NCBI GenBank assembly: GCA_902779395.1
Contig: CACZBK010000003.1
Span: 91,025 to 155,024 of the forward strand
Reading direction: 5' to 3'
DNA: 64,000 nt
Source of the DNA: an uncultured Lachnospiraceae bacterium
GTDB taxonomy: Bacteria; Bacillota; Clostridia; Lachnospirales; Lachnospiraceae
The first letter of the stretch is position 1; each line of letters opens with the position of its first letter. The notes below the pieces were generated by a model. It worked only from the letters and a program-made list of their open reading frames with translations. It had not been told where the DNA came from and searched no databases. Positions 43,688 to 53,016 of this stretch are shown piece by piece. A program made the translations under genes and the position numbers.

Positions 43688-44761
43688 ATGGCTTACCGTG
43701 ATGAAACAAAGAAGATAAAGATAGGCGATCGTGTCATAGGCGGCGGAAATCCGATATTGATCCAGTCAATGACAAATACCCCGACAGAGGATGCCGGGGC
43801 GACCATAGCACAGATCCTTAAGCTTGAGGAAGAAGGCTGTGAGATAATCCGGTGTACGGTACCGACGATAGCAGCCGCAGAAGCTCTGGATAAGATCAGG
43901 AGCGCTATACATATACCGCTTGTAGCGGATATCCATTTTGATCATAAGTGTGCGCTGGCAGCCATTGAGCACGGCGCAGATAAGATACGTATAAATCCCG
44001 GCAATATCGGCGGCGAGGAGAAACTTAAAGAGGTTGTAAAGGCTGCTAAGGCTAAGGATATCCCCATAAGAGTGGGGGTTAACTCAGGATCACTGGAAGC
44101 GGCTCTGGTAGATAAATATCATGGAGTTACCGCACAGGGAATAGTGGAGAGCGCCCTTGATAAGGTGCGTATGATAGAGGCATGCGATTACGGTAATATA
44201 GTCATCAGCATAAAATCGTCAAATGTGCGGATGAGCATAGCGGCACATGAGGAACTGGCAGGGAAGACGCCGTATCCTTTGCATGTGGGGATCACCGAGG
44301 CGGGGACGCTTATTTCAGGGAATATCAAGAGTGCACTGGGAATAGGCATAATACTTGAAAAGGGGATCGGCGATACTATAAGAGTATCCCTTACCGGAGA
44401 TCCTGTAGAGGAAGTGAGATCGGCAAAACTGATACTTAAGAGCCTTGGACTCAGAAGCGGAGGCATAGAAGTAGTAAGCTGCCCCACCTGCGGCAGGACG
44501 AAGATAGATCTGATAGGACTTGCAAACAGGGTGGAGGATATGGTAAGGACCATTAAACTGCCTAAACAGAAAAGCATTAAAGTGGCCGTGATGGGCTGTG
44601 CGGTGAACGGTCCGGGTGAGGCCAGGGAAGCGGATATAGGCATAGCCGGAGGAAACGGCGAGGGCCTCTTGATCAAAAAGGGTGAGATAATAAAGAAAAT
44701 GCCGGAATCGGAGCTGCTGGCTGCGCTTAAGAGCGAGCTGGAGCAGATGGTCAGGGAGTAA
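43688..44761 (+). CDS. ispG: 4-hydroxy-3-methylbut-2-en-1-yl diphosphate synthase (flavodoxin)
   Basis: A 357-aa iron-sulfur enzyme of the MEP isoprenoid pathway. Visible: IQSMTNTPTEDAGAT near the start, VADIHFDHKCALAAIEHGADKIRINPGNIG split near residue 78-105, the cluster Cys pair in SCPTCGRTKIDL and the third in GCAVNGPGEAREADIG. ATG 43688 follows GAGGAG; an ATG 15 bases earlier lies upstream of that site. In many Firmicutes ispG is followed by polC, as here. Confidence 0.96.
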   Translation: MAYRDETKKIKIGDRVIGGGNPILIQSMTNTPTEDAGATIAQILKLEEEGCEIIRCTVPTIAAAEALDKIRSAIHIPLVADIHFDHKCALAAIEHGADKIRINPGNIGGEEKLKEVVKAAKAKDIPIRVGVNSGSLEAALVDKYHGVTAQGIVESALDKVRMIEACDYGNIVISIKSSNVRMSIAAHEELAGKTPYPLHVGITEAGTLISGNIKSALGIGIILEKGIGDTIRVSLTGDPVEEVRSAKLILKSLGLRSGGIEVVSCPTCGRTKIDLIGLANRVEDMVRTIKLPKQKSIKVAVMGCAVNGPGEAREADIGIAGGNGEGLLIKKGEIIKKMPESELLAALKSELEQMVRE

Positions 44762-44772
44762 GCAGTAAGGTT

Positions 44773-47700
44773 ATGGGAAAACTATTCAGTGAGCACTTCG
44801 GTGCAACCCCGATCAGGGAAGATTTAAAGCGTCTGTTTGAGGATGTGACTGTTGACCGTATGGTCATCAAGCAGGACGAAAAGAAAGTAAAATTATATAT
44901 ATCCTACGATAAACTCATAACCAAAGATCATGTATTTGCGTTAGAGCAGGAGCTGGATGATGCTATATTTGCCGATAAGGGACTTCATACCTGCATTTTG
45001 GAGGATTATCACTTAACATCCCAGTATGATGCGGAATATGTGGCAGAGCATTATTATGACAGCATTTTAAGCGAGATCTCAAATAAGGACAGGATTATGT
45101 ATACCGTCCTTCGAGGTACGAAGCCGAAGGTCAGGGATGGAGAGCTTATCGTCAGCATTCCGGACAGCTTTGTTGCCAGGCAGAAGGAAGAAGAGATCAT
45201 AGCGGTATTTGACAGGATATTTCAGGACCGCTTTCATCTTGGGCTGACAACGAAGGTCGAATATACCGAGAAGAAGTCCAGCCGTTACAGGGAAGAGAGC
45301 GAGCTGCGCAGCCGTCATATGGTTGAGAGTATACTTCAGGAGAGCATCGAGCGTATGAGTACGCGGGAAGCTGCCGCATCGGGCGTTCACGAGGAAATAC
45401 TGGGCGGACAGCCGGAAATGGCAGTAAATGAAGATAAGGTTTCCGAACCCGTGACAGCGTCAAAAGAGAGTAAAGAACATAGCGCGGACAGTAAAGCTGC
45501 CGGCGGATCGGATGCAGCCGGAGGAAGCGGAGCCAAGCCTCCGAAGAGCGGTTTCAAAGGAAAGAGCAGTAAGACCGAAAAGGGAGGGAGCTTTGCGGGA
45601 GCAGTCAAAAAGCTTAAGATGAGCGATGATCCCGATCTTATTTACGGCAGAAGCTTTGACGGAGAGGCAGAGGAGATAGCATCGATAGAGGATGAGATAG
45701 GTGCTGTGGTACTGAGGGGCCAGGTAATGGCCTTTGATGAGATATGCCTTAAAAAGACCGGTAATTATATTTTTAAATATACCATTTCGGACTATTCGGA
45801 TTCCATAAGATTAAAGATCTTTCTTACCCCCGAACTGGCCGATGAGATGCGTCCTGCCATCAAAACAGGTGATTTCATCAAGGTTAAGGGTATGCCCAAG
45901 TATGATGATTTCGATCATGAGCAGGAGATCATCAATATCATAGGCATAAAGAAGATCCCGGATTTCCGTTCAAAAAGGGAAGACTTTGCCGCAAGAAAAA
46001 GAGTGGAGCTTCATTGCCATACAAAGATGAGCGATATGGATGCCTGCGGCGATGCGGAAGATATCATCAAGACGGCAAAGCATTTCGGGCATACCTCCAT
46101 AGCGATCACGGATCACGGAAATGTACAGGGCTTTACTTTTGCCAGCCATGCACTTGGTAAGGGTGATGACTTTAAGATACTCTACGGTATCGAAGCGTAC
46201 ATGGTGGATGATCTGAAGCAGATAGTAGTGAATGATAAAGGGCAGTCTCTTGATGCTTCCTACGTTGTTTTTGACCTTGAGACCACAGGTTTTGTTCCCG
46301 GTCACAGCCGTATTATAGAGATAGGTGCGGTAAAGGTGGAAGGCGGTGTCATAACAGATCGTTTTTCGGAATTCATTAACCCGGGTGTTCCGATCCCGCT
46401 GGAGATAGAAAAGCTGACAAGTATAAGCGACAGTATGGTAAAGGATGCTCCCGGAGTGGAGGTGATACTGCCGCGTTTTCTCCAGTTCTGTGACGGCTGC
46501 GTGCTTGTGGCCCACAATGCGGGATTCGATACATCCTTTATAAGACATTTTTCAGAAGAGCTTGGGCTTAACTATGATTTTACACATACTGATACCATAG
46601 ATCTGGCAAGGCTTCTTTTGCACCGCCTGGGCAAATATACTCTGGATCATCTGGCTAAGGAGCTTAATATCCCGGCTTTTCATCACCACAGGGCAGTGGA
46701 TGACGCAGAGGCAACGGCGCATATCTTTCTTAAATTCCTGGAGATGCTTAAGGAAAGGAAGGTAACAGATCTGACCGAGCTCAATGCTGCCGGTCAGCTG
46801 TCAGAAGATAAGATCGCGGATCTGCATCCTGATCATGCGGTGATCATAGCTAAAAACGAGGTGGGCAGGCGCAATCTTTACAGGCTTGTCAGCCTCTCCA
46901 ATCTCAAATATTTCGGACGCAATGCCCGTTGGCCATATCCCCGTATTCCCAAGTCTGAACTGATAAAGTACAGGGAAGGGCTTATAGTAGGCAGCGGCTG
47001 TTCCAACGGAGAGCTTTATCAGGCTATAATCAACGGCCGCACGGATGCGGAGATCGCCGGTATAATCGATTTTTACGATTACCTGGAGATACAGCCTGTC
47101 GGCAATAACGAGTTTCTGCTTGAGCGTTCAAAGCTTCCTACTCTTCAGACAAGAGAAGATCTTATCGCTGTGAATAAGCGTATAGTAGAGCTTGGAGAAA
47201 TATATAATAAACCGGTGTGCGCTACCGGAGATGTGCATTTTATCGAACCCGAAGATGCGATCTACCGTACAATAATCCTTGCGGGAAAACGCGGTGCGGA
47301 TAAGGCGCATAATGATTCGGCATCCATGTATTATCATACTACGGAGGAGATGCTTAAGGAATTTGATTATCTCGGTTTCGACAAGGCAGAGGAAGTAGTC
47401 ATCACCAATACCAATCTGATAGCCGATATGTGTGACCGTATAAGTCCTGTGCGGCCTGATAAGTGTCCGCCTGTGATAGAGGATTCCGATAAGACGCTCA
47501 GAAAGATCTGCTACGATAAAGCTCACGAGATGTACGGTGATCCTCTGCCGAAGATAGTTGAAGACAGGCTGGAGAGGGAGCTTACATCCATCATAGGTAA
47601 CGGCTTTGCTGTTATGTATATAATAGCACAGAAGCTGGTGTGGAAATCGGTGGAAGACGGTTACCTGGTAGGTTCACGTGGCTCAGTAGGTTCATCTTTT

Positions 47701-49401
47701 GTCGCAACCATGGCAGGTATCACGGAGGTAAACCCGCTTTCACCGCATTATTATTGCTTAAACTGCCATTACAGTGACTTTGATTCGCCTGAAGTAAAGG
47801 CTTATGCCGGTACTGCAGGCTGTGATATGCCCGCAAAGATCTGCCCCAGATGCGGCGCGGATCTGAAAAAAGACGGTTTCGATATACCCTTCGAGACCTT
47901 CCTTGGATTCAAGGGCGATAAGGAGCCGGATATAGACCTTAACTTTTCAGGTGAGTATCAGTCGAAGGCGCATAAGTATACCGAAGTTATCTTCGGAGCC
48001 GGGCAGACATACCGTGCGGGAACTATAGGAACCGTGGCGGAAAAGACGGCTTTCGGTTATATCAAGAACTATTTCCGGGAGAACGGTATCGTTAAGCGTG
48101 ATGCCGAAGTCGACCGTATGGTACCCAATATAGTAGGTATAAGGCGTACCACAGGCCAGCATCCGGGCGGTATAGTGGTGCTTCCGGTGGGGGAAGATAT
48201 CAATTCCTTTACACCCATACAGCATCCGGCCAATGATCTTGAAACGGACATAGTGACCACACATTTTGATTACCATTCGATAGATCACAACCTGTTAAAG
48301 CTTGATATACTTGGGCATGATGATCCCACAATGATACGAATGCTGCAGGATCTTACGGGCATAGATCCCACGACGATACCGCTGGATGATAAAGGGGTGA
48401 TGAGTCTGTTTCAGAATACTTCGGCCCTGGGGATCACTCCGGAGGATATAGGAGGTACCAGGCTGGGAGCACTGGGCATACCGGAGTTCGGTACGGATTT
48501 TGCCATGCAGATGCTTATTGATGCACAGCCCAAGAGCTTTTCGGATCTTGTACGTATATCAGGTCTTTCCCATGGTACCGATGTATGGCTGGGCAATGCA
48601 AAGGATCTGATATTAAGCGGTGTAGCGACCATAGCGACTGCTGTGTGCACGCGTGACGATATAATGACATACCTGATACTTAAGGGCGTGGAAAGCTCCA
48701 TGGCTTTCAATATAATGGAGGGCGTGCGTAAAGGAAATGTTGCAAAGCATAAGATCGATGATAAGTGGGCCGTATGGAAAGAGGAGATGATAAAACATGA
48801 TGTGCCGGAATGGTATATCGGCTCCTGCGAGAAGATAAAATACATGTTCCCCAAGGCTCATGCAGCTGCTTACGTTATGATGGCATGGCGTATAGCATAT
48901 TGTAAGATCAATTATCCGCTTGCTTATTATTGCGCTTATTTTTCCATAAGGGCTTCGGCGTTCAATTATGAGCTTATGTGCCTTGGAAAGGCAAGACTTG
49001 AAGAGCACATGGCTATAATAAAGGCTATGATAAACGATAAGACAGCGCAGCCTAAAGATAAGGAAACCTATGATGATATGCGCATCGTACAGGAGATGTA
49101 TGCGAGAGGATTCGAGTTCACGACGATCGATCTGTATAAAGCAAAAGCATCCTACTTCCAGATAGTGGACGGAAAGATAATGCCTTCATTTACTTCCATA
49201 GACGGAGTGGGGGATAAGAACGCCGAGCTGATAGAAGATGCAGCCGCCAGAGGGGAATTCCTTTCAAAGGATGACTTCATGCAAAGGACCAAGACAAGCC
49301 AGACCGTAATGCAGAAGATGGATGAGCTTGGTATTCTTGGCAATATGACCAGCTCCAATCAGATATCGCTGTTTGATCTGATGGGCGGTCCGGAATCGTA
49401 A
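44773..49401 (+). CDS. polC: DNA polymerase III alpha subunit, PolC type
   Basis: A 1542-aa replicative polymerase of Gram-positive bacteria. Order: an N-terminal domain, a variable Ser/Gly/Lys linker at about 215-275, an OB-fold (VVLRGQVMAFDEI, from about 305), a PHP domain (RVELHCHTKMSD, about 410), an inserted DEDD proofreading exonuclease (VVFDLETTGF with Asp501/Glu503), a four-Cys zinc motif (CLNCHYSDF...ICPRCG, about 995-1030), and catalytic Asp residues in PDIDLNFSGE near 1053. Typical length for the family. It starts 11 bases after ispG. Confidence 0.97.
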   Translation: MGKLFSEHFGATPIREDLKRLFEDVTVDRMVIKQDEKKVKLYISYDKLITKDHVFALEQELDDAIFADKGLHTCILEDYHLTSQYDAEYVAEHYYDSILSEISNKDRIMYTVLRGTKPKVRDGELIVSIPDSFVARQKEEEIIAVFDRIFQDRFHLGLTTKVEYTEKKSSRYREESELRSRHMVESILQESIERMSTREAAASGVHEEILGGQPEMAVNEDKVSEPVTASKESKEHSADSKAAGGSDAAGGSGAKPPKSGFKGKSSKTEKGGSFAGAVKKLKMSDDPDLIYGRSFDGEAEEIASIEDEIGAVVLRGQVMAFDEICLKKTGNYIFKYTISDYSDSIRLKIFLTPELADEMRPAIKTGDFIKVKGMPKYDDFDHEQEIINIIGIKKIPDFRSKREDFAARKRVELHCHTKMSDMDACGDAEDIIKTAKHFGHTSIAITDHGNVQGFTFASHALGKGDDFKILYGIEAYMVDDLKQIVVNDKGQSLDASYVVFDLETTGFVPGHSRIIEIGAVKVEGGVITDRFSEFINPGVPIPLEIEKLTSISDSMVKDAPGVEVILPRFLQFCDGCVLVAHNAGFDTSFIRHFSEELGLNYDFTHTDTIDLARLLLHRLGKYTLDHLAKELNIPAFHHHRAVDDAEATAHIFLKFLEMLKERKVTDLTELNAAGQLSEDKIADLHPDHAVIIAKNEVGRRNLYRLVSLSNLKYFGRNARWPYPRIPKSELIKYREGLIVGSGCSNGELYQAIINGRTDAEIAGIIDFYDYLEIQPVGNNEFLLERSKLPTLQTREDLIAVNKRIVELGEIYNKPVCATGDVHFIEPEDAIYRTIILAGKRGADKAHNDSASMYYHTTEEMLKEFDYLGFDKAEEVVITNTNLIADMCDRISPVRPDKCPPVIEDSDKTLRKICYDKAHEMYGDPLPKIVEDRLERELTSIIGNGFAVMYIIAQKLVWKSVEDGYLVGSRGSVGSSFVATMAGITEVNPLSPHYYCLNCHYSDFDSPEVKAYAGTAGCDMPAKICPRCGADLKKDGFDIPFETFLGFKGDKEPDIDLNFSGEYQSKAHKYTEVIFGAGQTYRAGTIGTVAEKTAFGYIKNYFRENGIVKRDAEVDRMVPNIVGIRRTTGQHPGGIVVLPVGEDINSFTPIQHPANDLETDIVTTHFDYHSIDHNLLKLDILGHDDPTMIRMLQDLTGIDPTTIPLDDKGVMSLFQNTSALGITPEDIGGTRLGALGIPEFGTDFAMQMLIDAQPKSFSDLVRISGLSHGTDVWLGNAKDLILSGVATIATAVCTRDDIMTYLILKGVESSMAFNIMEGVRKGNVAKHKIDDKWAVWKEEMIKHDVPEWYIGSCEKIKYMFPKAHAAAYVMMAWRIAYCKINYPLAYYCAYFSIRASAFNYELMCLGKARLEEHMAIIKAMINDKTAQPKDKETYDDMRIVQEMYARGFEFTTIDLYKAKASYFQIVDGKIMPSFTSIDGVGDKNAELIEDAAARGEFLSKDDFMQRTKTSQTVMQKMDELGILGNMTSSNQISLFDLMGGPES

Positions 49402-49457
49402 AGCATGTGCATAAAAGCATGTTTTAATAGATGAAAAAGTTTTAAGGAGGAAAGGAA

Positions 49458-52400
49458 ATGAAACGATTAAAAAACATCATCAGCTGGATCCTGATCCTTA
49501 CGTTATGCTGTGGAGAATTTACCCCGCAGTATATGGTGTATGCGGCAGGAGAAGAGATCGATACACAGTTTGATGACGAAACATCAGGCGGTGATACTTT
49601 AGTATCTGCTGATACTGCTGTATCCGAAGATGAGGCTGCAACTGACGAGGATGCAGTGTCGGAAGATGAGACAAAGGAAGAGGCAGTTTCAGAAGATGAA
49701 ACTAAAGAGGATGCGGTTTCGGAGGATGCTGCTGAAGAAGCTGCTGCTTCCGATGAGGAAGATGAAAACGGTATTGAACAGGGTGAAGTATACGATGATG
49801 GCCGTATAAGTGATGATGTGGATGCAGGTGAAGAAGAGATCGTATCCGCAGATTCTTATGTTACGGTGAGCTTCACCATGAATGTAGATGAAAAAGAAGC
49901 AAGAAAAGTTACGGCTTCTGTCAATAAACTGAGGCAGGATAATAAGAAAAACAACCTGACTTACGATTACGGCCTTGAGGAAAAGGCTATGAGACGTGCT
50001 GCAGAGATCGCGGTCTACTATTCGGCAGATGTACGCCCCGATGGTCTGGCTTCTTCATCCATATTGGGAGAGAATGTCAGAAATAAGGCCAGAAGAGAGA
50101 TGATCATCCGTGAAGGAAATGATGCAGCTGCAGCAGCTGCTCTGTTCAGGGGTATATCCGCTAACGAACTGATCAATTCCGAATACGGATACATGGCAGT
50201 AGGGCATGTAAAATTCCAGGGTAAGCATTACTGGGTATTGGAGCTTACCGCTGCTGCTACCAACCTCAATGAGACCAAGGAGAAGGTAGGCGATGAAGTA
50301 TTCAGGATGGATGTACTTGAAAAATTCATATCTAAAGCAGGTGTGGATCCCAGCCTGAAGGAAGATACCAAGATAAAGGTAGACAAGGACAAAGCCAAAG
50401 ATCTGCCTACATTTTCAGGGTATATAGTCAGTAAAGAGCACAAGCCTGATAATGAGCAGCTTAAGGTGGTAACATCAGCCGCATCCTGGACGATAAATAA
50501 GGATTACGGAACCATTAAGAACAATAAGCTCACTGCCACAGCTGCAGAAGGAACCGAATTCAAGATAAGCGCTAAGGTAGATCATGCTAAGAAGGAGTAC
50601 AGTTTCAATTATAACGTAAGGGTAATAGTTCATGTAAAGGATATTAAGATCCACATGGATAAAGATGCTGTTATCAGCGGAAATGCCGTTGTAATAGGTC
50701 TGGACAGGACCGTAGGAGCTACAGTGGAAGTACTTCCTGCTGATGCAGATGACAAGACTTTTGAATTTAAGTCTGATAATGAAAAAATAGTACGTGTGAA
50801 AAAGCCGGCCAAAGAAGGTGACGGTGCGGTTTATACCCTTGAAGGTGCGGGAGCAGGCGATACAAAAGTATGGGCTATCCCTAATGATGATTATAATAAG
50901 AACGTAAAAGCATATCAGGATGTGAAGGTCGACGGCGAGGATGAGATGTGCGAGGTTTATGCTACTCCCGGCGACTGCATTATAACAAAAGATACCAGGG
51001 TAAGACTTACCTGCGGTACTATAGGAGCAGAGATCTATTATCTGATATATTCATATCAGGTCAGCCGTGATAAAGATGGTTACGAGACCTGGATATACAG
51101 TGCGGAAGACGAAAAGAAGAGAGATGCAGTTTATAAACCCGGAGAAGACTGGGCGGATAACAAATATTTTATAAAATATACGAACCCCATTACCGTACCG
51201 GGTAACTGTTTTATCCGTACCGTTGCCGTGAAGCAGGCGTTTGATAAAGACGGGAAAGCGGTATACAGAGTGAGTGATCATCTTGACTGGCTGTATCGGC
51301 TGGATAAAAATGACTGGGGTGATGTTATCGTACTTGACAGACAGGAATACGAAACTCCCGATGATCTTCCTAAAGGACTCTGGGTAGCCGAAGCGTCCAT
51401 GCCTGAGCTTTCTTATACAGGTAAAGCGCAGAAGCCTGACAGCTTCAGAGTATACTATAACAAAAAGAGACTTTATAACAAAAAAGATTATACGATCAAG
51501 TACAGTAATAATGTAAATGCGACCACAGAAACTTCAAAGGCTAATGCAAGCTTTACTTTTAAGGGAAATATTGATGCTAAGCTGGATAAGCAGTTTTCCA
51601 TCGGAAGAGCCGACATTTCCATAGCGAAGCTGTCAAAAGCCGGCGCTGTATATACCGGTTCACCTGTTACCGTTAAGCTGAAGGTGACCATGGGCGGAAA
51701 GACTCTTAAGGAAAATGTGGATTATACCATAGATACACTGGGAGCCGAGCTTAAGGATATCGGAGAATATACCATCAATATCTGCGGTAAGGGAAATTAT
51801 GACGGAGTACTTTCTCACAAGTTTAAGATAGCCGGAAATAAGAAAGAGCTTCCGGCAGCAGAGAAGCTCATCAATTTTAAAAAGGACGTTACCATCAGAC
51901 TTGATGTGACAGAGTATGAATATATGCCTGAAGGCTGTTATCCTACGGTAAGCGTCAATACCAAAACAGGAGCTGTACTTAGTCAGGGTGTTGATTATAT
52001 CGTGACTTATAAGAACGCAGAGAAAGCAGGTAAGGCTACTGTAGTTGTAACAGGGCTTGAGAGCGCAGGATATAAAGGCAGCGCATCCAAGAAGTACACT
52101 ATCAATAAAGTGGATATATCCAGGGGATCTGTAATAGTTTCGCCCGATATAATGTCTGTTTACGAAAAAGGCGGAGCTAAGATGGATATGAGCGTGATCA
52201 GAAAACTTGGCAAGGAAGAGAACATAGAGTTAAGAGAGGGTATAGATTATACGGTCAAGTATAAGAATAATAAGAAAGTAGCCAGAGAAAACGGCAAGAA
52301 GGGACCTTATTTTACCGTTGAAGGAAAAGGCGGATATAAGGGGAAACTTGGGCCTTATTATTTCAATATCCTGCCTATGACAATTGGAAATCTTGATGGA

Positions 52401-52976
52401 TCGGCTGCAGATGTTGAATATTCAAGTAAAACTAATTCTTATAAGACTAAGTTTGAAATCTATGACCACAACGGTAAGAAGCTTAAGGCAGGTACCGATT
52501 ACGATAAAAATGATATTGCGTACCGCTATGATGAGAACTGCTATGTGAATGTATCAGGAAAGAGTGCAACGGAATTCCGTATGGCCGGAGAACCTGTAGG
52601 AGATAAGGATATACCTCCCGCAGGAACCCTGCTTCAGGTAAGGATAAACGGAAAGGGAAATTATTCGGATTATATCCGTTTACGTTACAGGGTGGTAAAG
52701 AGCAGTATTTCAAAGGCAAAGGCGTTTATTTCGGATCAGACCTATACAGGTGAAGAGATCATACTCAATAAAGAAGATATCAGATTCAATAATGGCGTAA
52801 AGCCGGATGATTTTGAGATCGTAGGCTACAGTAATAACATTGAGGCCGGTACCGCAAAGGTTATCGTGCGCGGAGTGGGCAATTATGGCGGAAGCGCTAC
52901 ATTCTCATTCAAGATCACCAAAATGCGTAAAGATAACTGGCTTGCAAACTGGAGAGCAGCAGTATCCGAAGATTAA
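49458..52976 (+). CDS. Large secreted surface protein with CAP and repeated Ig-like domains
   Basis: A 1172-aa protein with a signal peptide (KNIISWILILTLCCGEF; cleavage expected after VYAA near residue 31). Residues about 45-110 are an acidic linker with three AVSEDETKE-type repeats. A CAP/SCP-like domain follows (VNKLRQDN; RRAAEIAVYYSADVRPDG; LGENV; YWVLELTA; about 145-275). Then come a Big2-like domain and, from about 640, four or more immunoglobulin-like units with the pattern YTGKAQKP, DYTIKYSNN, KGKGNY. The last residues are AAVSED, repeating the linker motif. No LPXTG is seen. It is probably an extracellular adhesin or matrix protein. Confidence 0.85.
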   Translation: MKRLKNIISWILILTLCCGEFTPQYMVYAAGEEIDTQFDDETSGGDTLVSADTAVSEDEAATDEDAVSEDETKEEAVSEDETKEDAVSEDAAEEAAASDEEDENGIEQGEVYDDGRISDDVDAGEEEIVSADSYVTVSFTMNVDEKEARKVTASVNKLRQDNKKNNLTYDYGLEEKAMRRAAEIAVYYSADVRPDGLASSSILGENVRNKARREMIIREGNDAAAAAALFRGISANELINSEYGYMAVGHVKFQGKHYWVLELTAAATNLNETKEKVGDEVFRMDVLEKFISKAGVDPSLKEDTKIKVDKDKAKDLPTFSGYIVSKEHKPDNEQLKVVTSAASWTINKDYGTIKNNKLTATAAEGTEFKISAKVDHAKKEYSFNYNVRVIVHVKDIKIHMDKDAVISGNAVVIGLDRTVGATVEVLPADADDKTFEFKSDNEKIVRVKKPAKEGDGAVYTLEGAGAGDTKVWAIPNDDYNKNVKAYQDVKVDGEDEMCEVYATPGDCIITKDTRVRLTCGTIGAEIYYLIYSYQVSRDKDGYETWIYSAEDEKKRDAVYKPGEDWADNKYFIKYTNPITVPGNCFIRTVAVKQAFDKDGKAVYRVSDHLDWLYRLDKNDWGDVIVLDRQEYETPDDLPKGLWVAEASMPELSYTGKAQKPDSFRVYYNKKRLYNKKDYTIKYSNNVNATTETSKANASFTFKGNIDAKLDKQFSIGRADISIAKLSKAGAVYTGSPVTVKLKVTMGGKTLKENVDYTIDTLGAELKDIGEYTINICGKGNYDGVLSHKFKIAGNKKELPAAEKLINFKKDVTIRLDVTEYEYMPEGCYPTVSVNTKTGAVLSQGVDYIVTYKNAEKAGKATVVVTGLESAGYKGSASKKYTINKVDISRGSVIVSPDIMSVYEKGGAKMDMSVIRKLGKEENIELREGIDYTVKYKNNKKVARENGKKGPYFTVEGKGGYKGKLGPYYFNILPMTIGNLDGSAADVEYSSKTNSYKTKFEIYDHNGKKLKAGTDYDKNDIAYRYDENCYVNVSGKSATEFRMAGEPVGDKDIPPAGTLLQVRINGKGNYSDYIRLRYRVVKSSISKAKAFISDQTYTGEEIILNKEDIRFNNGVKPDDFEIVGYSNNIEAGTAKVIVRGVGNYGGSATFSFKITKMRKDNWLANWRAAVSED

Positions 52977-53016
52977 GCAAAGTGCGTCATCAGTTAAATG
53001 AAGTGAAAGGATCGAT

